Shown one piece after another: positions 36,190 through 43,548 of a stretch of DNA of 64,000 bases. The position numbers were made by a program, and so were the translations under genes. Every line of letters begins with the position of its first letter. Position 1 is the stretch's first letter. The notes under the pieces are model-generated. The model saw only the letters and a list, made by a program, of their open reading frames with translations. It was not told where the DNA came from and made no database searches. The DNA lies in assembly GCF_028596025.1 (NCBI RefSeq), contig NZ_CP117167.1:4216001-4280000 (forward strand). Reading direction: 5' to 3'. The stretch is from Mucilaginibacter jinjuensis (GTDB lineage Bacteria; Bacteroidota; Bacteroidia; Sphingobacteriales; Sphingobacteriaceae).

Positions 36190-37196
36190 TTTGTTTTCGC
36201 AATTACAACTGACATGTCATCATTCCGGCGGGCATGGTCTTTATAAATAGCTGCGGCCAGGATACTCAGGTCGTATTTATACATCAGCGGGTAACGCGAC
36301 ATATCGATGCGGGTTTTGATACCGTCTGAGCAGAGCATCACCTGATTGAATTCTTCGACAGGGTATTCCTGATCGTTCATGGTACCCGGAATATTATGGC
36401 CCACAATGCCGTTGTAGGACATGTGATTTTTAAAATTGACCGGACCCGACATGCGCAATGCGATATTGCCAATACCAGCTGAGGCCCACACCTTGCGTGC
36501 AAAATCATACCCCACAATATTGATTACGGCACCACGAGTCTTTTTAATGGCGTTATGGATGAAACGTAAAGTTTCAGTCGGGCTGTAATCCGGAAATACT
36601 TTAAACGCTGTAGCAGCCTCATTCACCGCCTTGTTGGCTTCAGGGCCATGGCCTAATCCATCGGCCAGCATCATTTTCATATACTTCTCTGTCTTTTTAT
36701 AGGTAAAGCCGTCGCCGCTTGTTTTTTCGCCGGGTTTATAAACCACGATAGGACGCATAATGACCTGATTATTAACTTTGGCTTTTTCAGGGTTGCTGTA
36801 AACGCGGCTTAAAACAATGGTGCCCCAGCCAATCTGTGAGTACAACTCAAAAGTATCAGACATTCTTTTCATACTGCCCAATCCGTGGCCAAGCGTATTG
36901 GAGGTGGAAATGCCATCCTGCATCATGCGCGCAGGGTTAACCATACCTGGCCCGTTATCAATGCTGATGAGTTCGACATAAGGGGAACCGCCGTTAGGAA
37001 ACAGCCCCATCAAAAGTTCTCCATCATTGCTGTACTTGAAAAGATTAGAGGTCATCTCGGCCACGATCAAATCTAGTTGGTTAATGCGCCCTTGTTCCAT
37101 GCCGCCTTCAGCCGCCAGCCTGTGGATCTCCTTTTTGATGAGCGAAAAATAGCTCCGGTCGTCGGCTGTAAAACTGATATGTGTCGCGTCAACCAT
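36186..37196 (-). CDS. Anti-sigma-type ATPase fused to SpoIIE-type phosphatase (RsbX-like)
   Basis: The 336-residue protein has an N-terminal RsbW/RsbT-like HATPase (about 10-135; IVAEMTSNLFKYSND, ISIDNGPGM, GHGLGSMKR). A C-terminal PP2C/SpoIIE phosphatase (about 160-336) follows, with metal Asp in MMLADGLGHG, LCSDGIKTR and RNDDMSVVI. In stressosome systems RsbX resets RsbR and RsbS by dephosphorylation; that is the likely role here. Fusion of both halves is typical outside Firmicutes. It overlaps rsbT by eight bases and the kinase gene by four. Confidence 0.9.
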   Translation of the reverse strand: MVDATHISFTADDRSYFSLIKKEIHRLAAEGGMEQGRINQLDLIVAEMTSNLFKYSNDGELLMGLFPNGGSPYVELISIDNGPGMVNPARMMQDGISTSNTLGHGLGSMKRMSDTFELYSQIGWGTIVLSRVYSNPEKAKVNNQVIMRPIVVYKPGEKTSGDGFTYKKTEKYMKMMLADGLGHGPEANKAVNEAATAFKVFPDYSPTETLRFIHNAIKKTRGAVINIVGYDFARKVWASAGIGNIALRMSGPVNFKNHMSYNGIVGHNIPGTMNDQEYPVEEFNQVMLCSDGIKTRIDMSRYPLMYKYDLSILAAAIYKDHARRNDDMSVVIAKTK

Positions 37197-37602
37197 TAGC
37201 CCATTTTAAAATAACTATCACTGTACCTTCGCCCACTTTACTTTTGATCTCAAATTCATTAACCAGGCGTTTGGTGCCCGGCAGGCCCAGGCCTAAACTT
37301 TTACCGGTAGAAAAACCATCGCGCATGGCAGCCTCAATATCCGGGATACCGGGACCCTTATCAGAAAATGTAAGGCGCACACCGTTATTGCGGCCGGAGG
37401 AAACTACCTCGATGATACAAACGCCGCCGTTGGCGTAACGCATCATATTACGCACCAATTCACTGCAGGCTGTCAGTAAGCGGGTTTGGTTAACTAAACC
37501 CATTTTGATTTTTACGGCCGTTTCCTTAACGCGGTTTTTCAAAAAAACCACATCCTGTTCTTTAATGACCTGGATGGTATCTTTACTCAGTGATAAGGTC
37601 AT
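37189..37602 (-). CDS. rsbT: RsbT-type switch kinase
   Basis: From the Met at 37602 (MTLSLSKDTIQVIKEQDVVF) the protein has 137 residues; a longer start at 37644 would add 14 and overlap rsbS by 62 bases. It is a single GHKL ATPase domain with N-box LVRNMMRYANGG, G1 SDKGPGIP and G2 SLGLGLPGTKRLVN, all intact. RsbT phosphorylates RsbS and RsbR on the stressosome and is released under stress to activate a target. The target is not RsbU here; the fused phosphatase or the kinase downstream are candidates. Confidence 0.93.
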   Translation of the reverse strand: MTLSLSKDTIQVIKEQDVVFLKNRVKETAVKIKMGLVNQTRLLTACSELVRNMMRYANGGVCIIEVVSSGRNNGVRLTFSDKGPGIPDIEAAMRDGFSTGKSLGLGLPGTKRLVNEFEIKSKVGEGTVIVILKWANG

Positions 37603-37993
37603 CGGCTGTCTGGTCTTCGTCTGCGTCCTCCTCGGTTTCGTCAATCATGGATTTCAGCAATCGCATACCTTTTTCCATATCCAAAGCGGTGTGCACGCCT
37701 TTTAGCGGCAAGCCCAGCTCAATTAAAGTTATCGCTACCGCGGGTTGCATACCCACAACAACTGTTTCTGCATCCAGTATTTTGGACATACTGGCGATAT
37801 TGCCGATAATTCGCCCCATGAACGAATCCACAATAGATACTGCCGAGATATCGATCAGTACACCTTTGGCGCTTGTTTTATTCACCATTTGCACCAAGTC
37901 AGCCTCCAAATTGAGCGCTAACCGGTCATAAAGATCAACTTGTATTGACACGAGCAAAAAAGCTCCCATCCTGAGAATAGGAATTTTATCCAT
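37583..37993 (-). CDS. rsbS: RsbS-type stressosome scaffold (STAS domain)
   Basis: The 136-residue protein is a single STAS domain (about 1-115) with a 20-residue acidic tail (DETEEDADEDQTADDL). Ser57 in IVDSFMGR is at the position phosphorylated by RsbT in Bacillus RsbS. It forms the stressosome core with RsbR. The acidic tail is longer than usual for RsbS. It starts 12 bases after rsbR ends and overlaps rsbT by about 20 bases. Confidence 0.93.
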   Translation of the reverse strand: MDKIPILRMGAFLLVSIQVDLYDRLALNLEADLVQMVNKTSAKGVLIDISAVSIVDSFMGRIIGNIASMSKILDAETVVVGMQPAVAITLIELGLPLKGVHTALDMEKGMRLLKSMIDETEEDADEDQTADDLITE

Positions 37994-38005
37994 TAGCTTC
38001 GCTTA

Positions 38006-38869
38006 TTAAGATTTTGAAACTGCGCTGATCTTTTTGACCTCTAAACGCATCACTTTGAACGAGTAAGCTAATGCACTGGCCAAAGTTGCTTTAGTAATAA
38101 TATTAGAAAGGTCGATTCCCAAATGCACAACAGTTTGTGCAATTTCAGGACGAATACCACTGATAATACATTCGGCACCCATTAGGCGGGTAGCGCTTAC
38201 GGTTTTGATCAGGTGCTGTGCAACCAATGAATCTACTGCCGGCACTCCCGAAATATCCAGAATAGCAATGCTGGAACCAGTTTCCACAATTTCCTGCAAT
38301 AAATTTTCCATCACGATCTGCGTGCGGGCACTATCCAAAGTACCGATGATCGGCAAGGCTAAAATGCCATCCCATACCCGTATCACTGGTGTAGATATTT
38401 CAGTAATCTCGTCGGTTTGACGTAAGATTACCTCTTCGCGTCCTTTAATAAAAGTTTCAAAAGTAACCACGCTCAGATTATCCATCAGCCGGTTAATCTT
38501 CTGGCTTTCTGTAAACAATTTCATTGGATCACCTTTAAGCTCAATCGTCAGGATTTCTAAAATGGCTTCTTTTAAAGAGAATACAAAGTTGCCGGTTTCA
38601 CGAGGGCTAAAACCCTGGCGGGCACGGGTAATCGCGATCCCACCTAATATTTCGATTACCGGGCTCCATTCGTCAGAATCCAGATTGGTAAAATCTCCGC
38701 TTGATAGATTACCAACCAGTGCCGTTATCAACTCTTCAGACTGGCTGCGCAACTCATCGTTACTGATAAGGTCTTCGCGTAAACCTTCATCGGCCAGTTG
38801 GTTTTTCATCCAGAGTTCAAGGATGTTTTTTTTCTTGTTTTTTAACAATTGGTGTGTAGTTTGTGACAT
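38006..38869 (-). CDS. rsbR: RsbR-type stressosome sensor (RsbRD-like N-terminus, STAS C-terminus)
   Basis: The 287-residue protein has a helical N-terminal sensor domain (about 1-145) without heme or flavin signatures. A linker helix and a STAS domain (about 160-275) follow: PVIRVWDGILALPIIGTLDS, ISGVPAVDSLVAQHLIK and GIRPEIAQTVVHLGIDL. Ser214 occupies the place of the threonine (VVDT) phosphorylated in Bacillus RsbRA. It is the first gene of the six-gene operon. There is one RsbR only, so the sensor input may be narrow. The 265 bases upstream hold the promoter. Confidence 0.92.
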   Translation of the reverse strand: MSQTTHQLLKNKKKNILELWMKNQLADEGLREDLISNDELRSQSEELITALVGNLSSGDFTNLDSDEWSPVIEILGGIAITRARQGFSPRETGNFVFSLKEAILEILTIELKGDPMKLFTESQKINRLMDNLSVVTFETFIKGREEVILRQTDEITEISTPVIRVWDGILALPIIGTLDSARTQIVMENLLQEIVETGSSIAILDISGVPAVDSLVAQHLIKTVSATRLMGAECIISGIRPEIAQTVVHLGIDLSNIITKATLASALAYSFKVMRLEVKKISAVSKS

Positions 38870-39134
38870 GGATGAAGTATACAGTTTAAAAGTTAAGCTA
38901 TAAGATTCAAACTTGGCAAGTTGAATATATTGAAGGGGGTAAGGTATAAATAAGGTTTCATTATAGGAAATACTTTTTTCCTACTATTAGACAATAAAAT
39001 AAAGGTTTACTGCACTGCAATGGGATTGTTGCACCAAAAGCATTAGTCCCTAATAAATTTACCCGTATAACATGTAAATTAACGCCAAATGACAACGATT
39101 ACTGATCCGTTCAAAAAATTTTCAAAATTCATTA

Positions 39135-40409
39135 TTAATTCGCAACAATAGGCCCGTTTAAATAATACGCTTTTACAGCTTTGCGGAGGTACCCACCATC
39201 GTCATCGGCTGTTTCATTAGCCCCACCGGTTAAACCATCAGCTTTATTGTCCATATAACTTGTACAACTGGAAATACCCTGACCAAATAAGAAAGCAATT
39301 ACCCCGGCCTGTTTATATTGCGTTATTTTAGTCATGGATCCACTTGTAAGCACCGGCTGCATAAAATATTCCGCTATATTATCTTTATAATGGCCATCTG
39401 TGTTATTACAAGTCTGCGTAAGTGTATTCCCAATGGGTATTTGCCATAAAATAATTCTCTGCCCTGTATCTGTACTTAGCGTTTTCAGAAAACGTTGAAA
39501 GCGGTCGAAATCACTTATATTTCCGTTTGCTGCGCTCGCCTGGGTAGACCACATGGACGTGGCAGTCTTGGTTACAAGTTCACTATATCCGGCATCACGG
39601 TCAGCAAACTCAGAAAAGATAAGATCAAAAGATGCGTTTAAGGATTTATAATAGGTAGCAGTTTCAGCACCTACCTGTTCCGGATTTTTTTTGCTTTTTA
39701 TTAAGTCTGCTCCCGTAGCCCACTGCGAAGCATGCCAGCCTAAAAGCACATTTGGGGCGTATTTATTGCGCATGCTTACAATAGCTTGTGCCAGGCCTTT
39801 GGCATCATTAGTAAATCCCTGTACATCTGCCTGGTTGCTTTGGCTTACCTTTATCGTGTTTTTTGTAGCATCATTCTTATACATTTCCATATAACCAAAC
39901 AAGTCTGGTTCATAATGGATAATTACAGGTTTGCCAAAAGCGTTGCATATCTGTAGTAGAAATTTCCAATCGTTGAAGTATTTATTCATTACTTCAGCAT
40001 CATTTAAATTAGTAAAACCAGGGTCCTGATTCCGGTTCTTAGCCGGTACAATATTATAGTACGTAAAAACCGGAATTTTACCCATCTGGTTAACTTTTGT
40101 CAAAAACGCACGGGCAAACTCACCGTTGGGAGATTCCCATGTTGCCCAACCGTTTGAGAAAATATCCCCGGCTAAATACTGATATTGATAATCCGACTCC
40201 TGAAAAAATTGATTGATATTACTAATATCGCCATTGGTGCCAAATGCCACTCTTTTAGGTAAGCCCGGAGGCATCGGTGCGGCTATGGCTGATGTTGTAT
40301 CTGAAGTATTTCCAGTCCCATCATCTGCGAGGTCTGATAATGCCGCCAGATCACTTTTTCTACAGCCGGTTATTAGAACAAGTCCAATAAATATTAAAAG
40401 TCTACGCAT
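39135..40409 (-). CDS. Lipoprotein with TIM-barrel glycosidase-like domain
   Basis: The 424-residue lipoprotein (LITGC, Cys16) has a low-complexity spacer (about 20-50) and then a beta/alpha-barrel-like domain. The segments PVIIHYEPDLFGYM (candidate acid/base Glu) and DLIFSEFADRDAG (candidate second carboxylate) lie at strand ends, as in clan GH-A glycosidases. I do not recognise a specific family. It adjoins the exopolysaccharide locus and may trim or anchor the polymer at the outer membrane (inference). Confidence 0.65.
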   Translation of the reverse strand: MRRLLIFIGLVLITGCRKSDLAALSDLADDGTGNTSDTTSAIAAPMPPGLPKRVAFGTNGDISNINQFFQESDYQYQYLAGDIFSNGWATWESPNGEFARAFLTKVNQMGKIPVFTYYNIVPAKNRNQDPGFTNLNDAEVMNKYFNDWKFLLQICNAFGKPVIIHYEPDLFGYMEMYKNDATKNTIKVSQSNQADVQGFTNDAKGLAQAIVSMRNKYAPNVLLGWHASQWATGADLIKSKKNPEQVGAETATYYKSLNASFDLIFSEFADRDAGYSELVTKTATSMWSTQASAANGNISDFDRFQRFLKTLSTDTGQRIILWQIPIGNTLTQTCNNTDGHYKDNIAEYFMQPVLTSGSMTKITQYKQAGVIAFLFGQGISSCTSYMDNKADGLTGGANETADDDGGYLRKAVKAYYLNGPIVAN

Positions 40410-40633
40410 AAATCCCCCTCAAAAGTCTCACATCAATAGCCTATTTAGCTTCGGTGAATGTATGGCATTTACTTATACAATTCTATATTTTTGAAATAAA
40501 GAATTAATTCTAAGTAAATTTTTGAGTTTTAAACTTTCCAAAAAGTTAATTAATTTACAATTGTCTAAAAAAGAGGAAGTTATGTTATTTTTGCTAAACA
40601 AATTGGCTAAAAAATTATTTAGCAGATAGGATC

Positions 40634-40741
40634 ATGCAACTTAAGGATGGTTTTATCGTACAAGAATATTTAAAAAGCGGTGCATAATATTTTATAAATA
40701 GCACTGGCGACTGCTATGCAGCATTAAAAATTAAAAAATGA
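40634..40741 (+). pseudogene. Small ORF interrupted by an in-frame TAA
   Basis: The frame ATG at 40634 reads MQLKDGFIVQEYLKSGA, meets TAA at 40685-40687, then continues YFINSTGDCYAALKIKK to TGA at 40739-40741. That TGA overlaps the ATG of the next gene (ATGA). A single change CAA to TAA would explain the break. The coding-like quality on both sides and the 4-base overlap suggest a 35-codon gene recently inactivated. Confidence 0.5.
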
Positions 40742-40989
40742 CTGGAGGTCCTGAAAAAACCACAAAAATCAGTGGCGAAAAAATGCGTGAGTTAGCGGAT
40801 TACATAAAAGCTAATATACCCGGATGCGGATTTGCGCTTATAGCTTTTGAAGTAGAAGAGATAGCTAATGCTAATTACATTTCTAATGTGCAGGATGAGT
40901 TTATGGTGCAGACCCTGGAACGCCAACTCAATTCCTTAAAAAATAAGACAACCTTTTTAACACCGGAAGATAAAGCTGTTACAGACTAA
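40738..40989 (+). CDS. Small hypothetical protein, 83 residues
   Basis: I do not recognise this protein. It is soluble and acidic, with a likely strand (GCGFALIAFEVEE) flanked by helices (MRELADYIKANIP; QDEFMVQTLERQLNSLK). It overlaps the broken small ORF upstream by four bases and ends four bases inside the convergent beta-helix gene. It is probably a real gene given its even composition and coupling. Confidence 0.6.
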   Translation: MTGGPEKTTKISGEKMRELADYIKANIPGCGFALIAFEVEEIANANYISNVQDEFMVQTLERQLNSLKNKTTFLTPEDKAVTD

Positions 40990-42359
40990 TTCTCGTATGC
41001 CCCTATATCTGCATTATGGTTTTGCGCACGCTTATTCCCTAAATAATCATCATTGCTATATACGTTAGTATTTCCATGATGTATGGCGGGGCTATTTTTA
41101 GTTATCCTGAAATCAGCTTTTAAATTATTTGCCGGATACATAAATCCCGGATTTAACCCATTAATACATGTGGAGGAAGACACTGCAATTTCTTCTTTAC
41201 CAGGGTGGGATATATTATAATGCAGGTTGTTCTCGTAAGTAAGATTGGTATTATGAAAGTTAGAATTGATTACATTTTCTGAATCAGAAACCAGGATATT
41301 ATTAATGATCCTGTTACCATCGCCCAAACCCGAAAGTATCTGGCCTGCGTTTAGCTCTTTTGTTTGTGAGTTACAATATGCTGTATTATTAATAATATCA
41401 ACATGATCGCTTTGAAACGTATGGATGCCCGTCCCCCCGTTGTACCAGCAAATATTATTTTCAATCAAGGTTCGCCCGTGGTAATCGCCCAGGTTAGACC
41501 CGTTTTGTTTATTTCGGAAATCATCAATGATAATCCCGTTACCATCTGTAATAGCACATTGCCTTATCCAGGGAACCAACGATTTATTATTATAACACTT
41601 GTTACCGCTTATAAAGTTATGATACCCTTTAGCGTTATCATAATTATAAAATTGGTACAGCGCAATACCACTGGTGCCAAATACGGTGTACCAACTGGAG
41701 TTATAAACGGCATTGCCCGAAATGGTAATATAATCTGCATGTGAAGCCCCTATCCCACCGCCGCCACAATCATGCACAATATTGTTTTCAATCACAATGT
41801 GATGGGCATGCTTTTTACCAGAACCACTAATAGTAATCCCGTTACCATTATACAGCGGGTCAAATTCGCCTTTTTTATTTGCGCAACTCTGAGGCTGTAC
41901 TAAAGCTTTTGCCAAAGTAACCTTCGCATTGTTACCCACCACTTCAAAGCCAATTACCTTAACGTAACTAACACCGCTATTAATAGAAATACCTGCCCAG
42001 CCGTTAAAACTAAGTTTGGGGTGTTGATTAGGGTAATTAATGAAGACAATATATTTTGATTTACTGCCGCTGTTAGTAATATCCAGCACATTGCAGGCAG
42101 GGCAGGTATTTGTATAGTTGCCACCCATTACAAATACAGTATCGCCAGGCCTGGTTTTATGGGCAGCATCCTGAATATTTCTGAATGCTTTTACAGGAGT
42201 TAACCCGTTGGATTTGTTGTTACTATTCTTCTCATTTACATAGTAATTAGTAGAATAACCCTGCAAGGTCATTAATATAAATGTGACCAAAAGCCAAAAA
42301 CGACTGTAATAAAAACCCGAATTTTGAGCTAAGTTTAAGTCAATCATAAGAAAAAACAC
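40986..42359 (-). CDS. Secreted right-handed beta-helix protein
   Basis: The 457-residue protein has an N-terminal signal/anchor segment (about 20-36). Repeated short coils follow (HHIVIENNIVHDCGGGGIG, YITISGNAVYNSS, RTLIENNICWYNGGTGIHT, RIINNILVSDSEN), diagnostic of a parallel beta-helix of the pectate lyase/NosD kind. It opens with the NEKNSNNKSNGLTPVKAF...GDTVFV motif common to such proteins. The usual partner role is polysaccharide lyase or epimerase. It is adjacent and divergent to the export genes, so a role in modifying the exopolysaccharide is inferred. Confidence 0.82.
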   Translation of the reverse strand: MFFLMIDLNLAQNSGFYYSRFWLLVTFILMTLQGYSTNYYVNEKNSNNKSNGLTPVKAFRNIQDAAHKTRPGDTVFVMGGNYTNTCPACNVLDITNSGSKSKYIVFINYPNQHPKLSFNGWAGISINSGVSYVKVIGFEVVGNNAKVTLAKALVQPQSCANKKGEFDPLYNGNGITISGSGKKHAHHIVIENNIVHDCGGGGIGASHADYITISGNAVYNSSWYTVFGTSGIALYQFYNYDNAKGYHNFISGNKCYNNKSLVPWIRQCAITDGNGIIIDDFRNKQNGSNLGDYHGRTLIENNICWYNGGTGIHTFQSDHVDIINNTAYCNSQTKELNAGQILSGLGDGNRIINNILVSDSENVINSNFHNTNLTYENNLHYNISHPGKEEIAVSSSTCINGLNPGFMYPANNLKADFRITKNSPAIHHGNTNVYSNDDYLGNKRAQNHNADIGAYEN

Positions 42360-42751
42360 TTTTTTATTTCCCTTAAGGAATTTTTATATACTTATTATTA
42401 ATTCTCTTTACAGTTAACGACACTTTCAATACCTAAGCTTTAATCGCATCCATTATACTTAAAACACTGATAAACAAACCAATGAATATTTCTTATAGAT
42501 TAATAAATATTATATTTTAATTAACATTTATAACTATAAATAGATAGGTGATATTCAACGGTTTTTACTGGCACGGATGTTGACTTGCCCATGCGTGGAA
42601 ATAACTTTTTATAACTTTTAGATTATTTTTTTATTCAAAAGTCAAATATGATAACTTTTAAATAAAAAAGACTATCTCCGAGATCTAAAATTTATTACCC
42701 GTTCACATTGTTTTGTGATCGGATCTTTAAACGCTTAACCAACAATAGTCA
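42360..42751. promoter_or_regulatory. Divergent promoter region of the exopolysaccharide operon
   Basis: This 392-base, very AT-rich region lies between the beta-helix gene (minus) and the export gene (plus). I see no gene. It must carry the main promoter of the polysaccharide operon; no exact TAnnTTTG box was found close to the first gene. Confidence 0.4.
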
Positions 42752-43546
42752 ATGAAACTATCTACTAAAACAAGTGCGTATAAACGCACCTTGCTCCCTT
42801 TTGCCTTATTAGCTGTATTATCAGTTATTACATCATGCTCGTCTTATAAAAAGATTCCCTATTTCCAGGATTTGAGCAGGTCTGAAATTACAACCGAAGA
42901 TCTTAACAATTATACCATCCCCACTATACAGCCGACAGATCAGATAGCCATTAACGTAACCAGTTTAAACCCCGAAGCTGCAGCCGTTTTTAACAATAAC
43001 ACACAATCTGCCGGTACCAATACAAGCAGCCCTACTTACGGATATATTGTTGACCAAAAAGGCGAAGTTAATTTACCCTTGGTTGGTGTAGTTAAAGTTT
43101 CGGGCCTAACTACTTCGCAATTATCTGTACAATTACAGCAACAATTACAGGCCTACTTAAGCAAACCAACTGTATCTGTAAGGATGGTAAACTTTAAAGT
43201 TGCCGTATTGGGTGATGTATTGCGCCCTAATATTTATACCAGTGCAAGTGAAAGGCTTACCGTTACCGAAGCATTAAGTTTAGCCGGCGATTTAAATATT
43301 ACGGGTAAACGTGAAGATGTTATTTTAGTAAGAGAGATTGAAGGTAAAAGAATATATATTCCAATCGATCTTACCTCTAAGAAAATCTTCGAGTCACCAT
43401 ATTTCTACCTAAAAAGTAATGATTTAATATTTGTGCAGCCAAGCAAACTTAAACTCGCTACTGTTGATACAGGTTTCCGTAATGCCAGCTTAATTATTTC
43501 GGCGCTATCATTAATTGCTATCTCTATCTCATTATTCCATAATTAA
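42752..43546 (+). CDS. Polysaccharide export outer-membrane lipoprotein (Wza-like)
   Basis: The 264-residue lipoprotein (VITSC, Cys29) has a polysaccharide-biosynthesis/export domain (about 60-160, IQPTDQIAINVTSLNPEA and YIVDQKGEVNLPLVGVVKVSG) and a SLBB domain (about 165-225, VAVLGDVLRPNIY). A C-terminal hydrophobic stretch (SLIISALSLIAISISLF) would cross the membrane. It forms the export pore with the chain-length kinase, whose gene starts two bases after this stop. Confidence 0.92.
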   Translation: MKLSTKTSAYKRTLLPFALLAVLSVITSCSSYKKIPYFQDLSRSEITTEDLNNYTIPTIQPTDQIAINVTSLNPEAAAVFNNNTQSAGTNTSSPTYGYIVDQKGEVNLPLVGVVKVSGLTTSQLSVQLQQQLQAYLSKPTVSVRMVNFKVAVLGDVLRPNIYTSASERLTVTEALSLAGDLNITGKREDVILVREIEGKRIYIPIDLTSKKIFESPYFYLKSNDLIFVQPSKLKLATVDTGFRNASLIISALSLIAISISLFHN

Positions 43547-43548
43547 TC

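Noticed and set aside
41040..42240. CRISPR or tandem DNA repeat suggested by recurring Asn-rich words in the beta-helix genes
   Set aside because: The periodicity is in the protein coils; the DNA is not repeated exactly and there are no spacers.
42360..42751. Replication origin or attachment site in the AT-rich gap
   Set aside because: No repeated boxes, no integrase and no tRNA nearby; ordinary AT-rich promoter DNA is enough.
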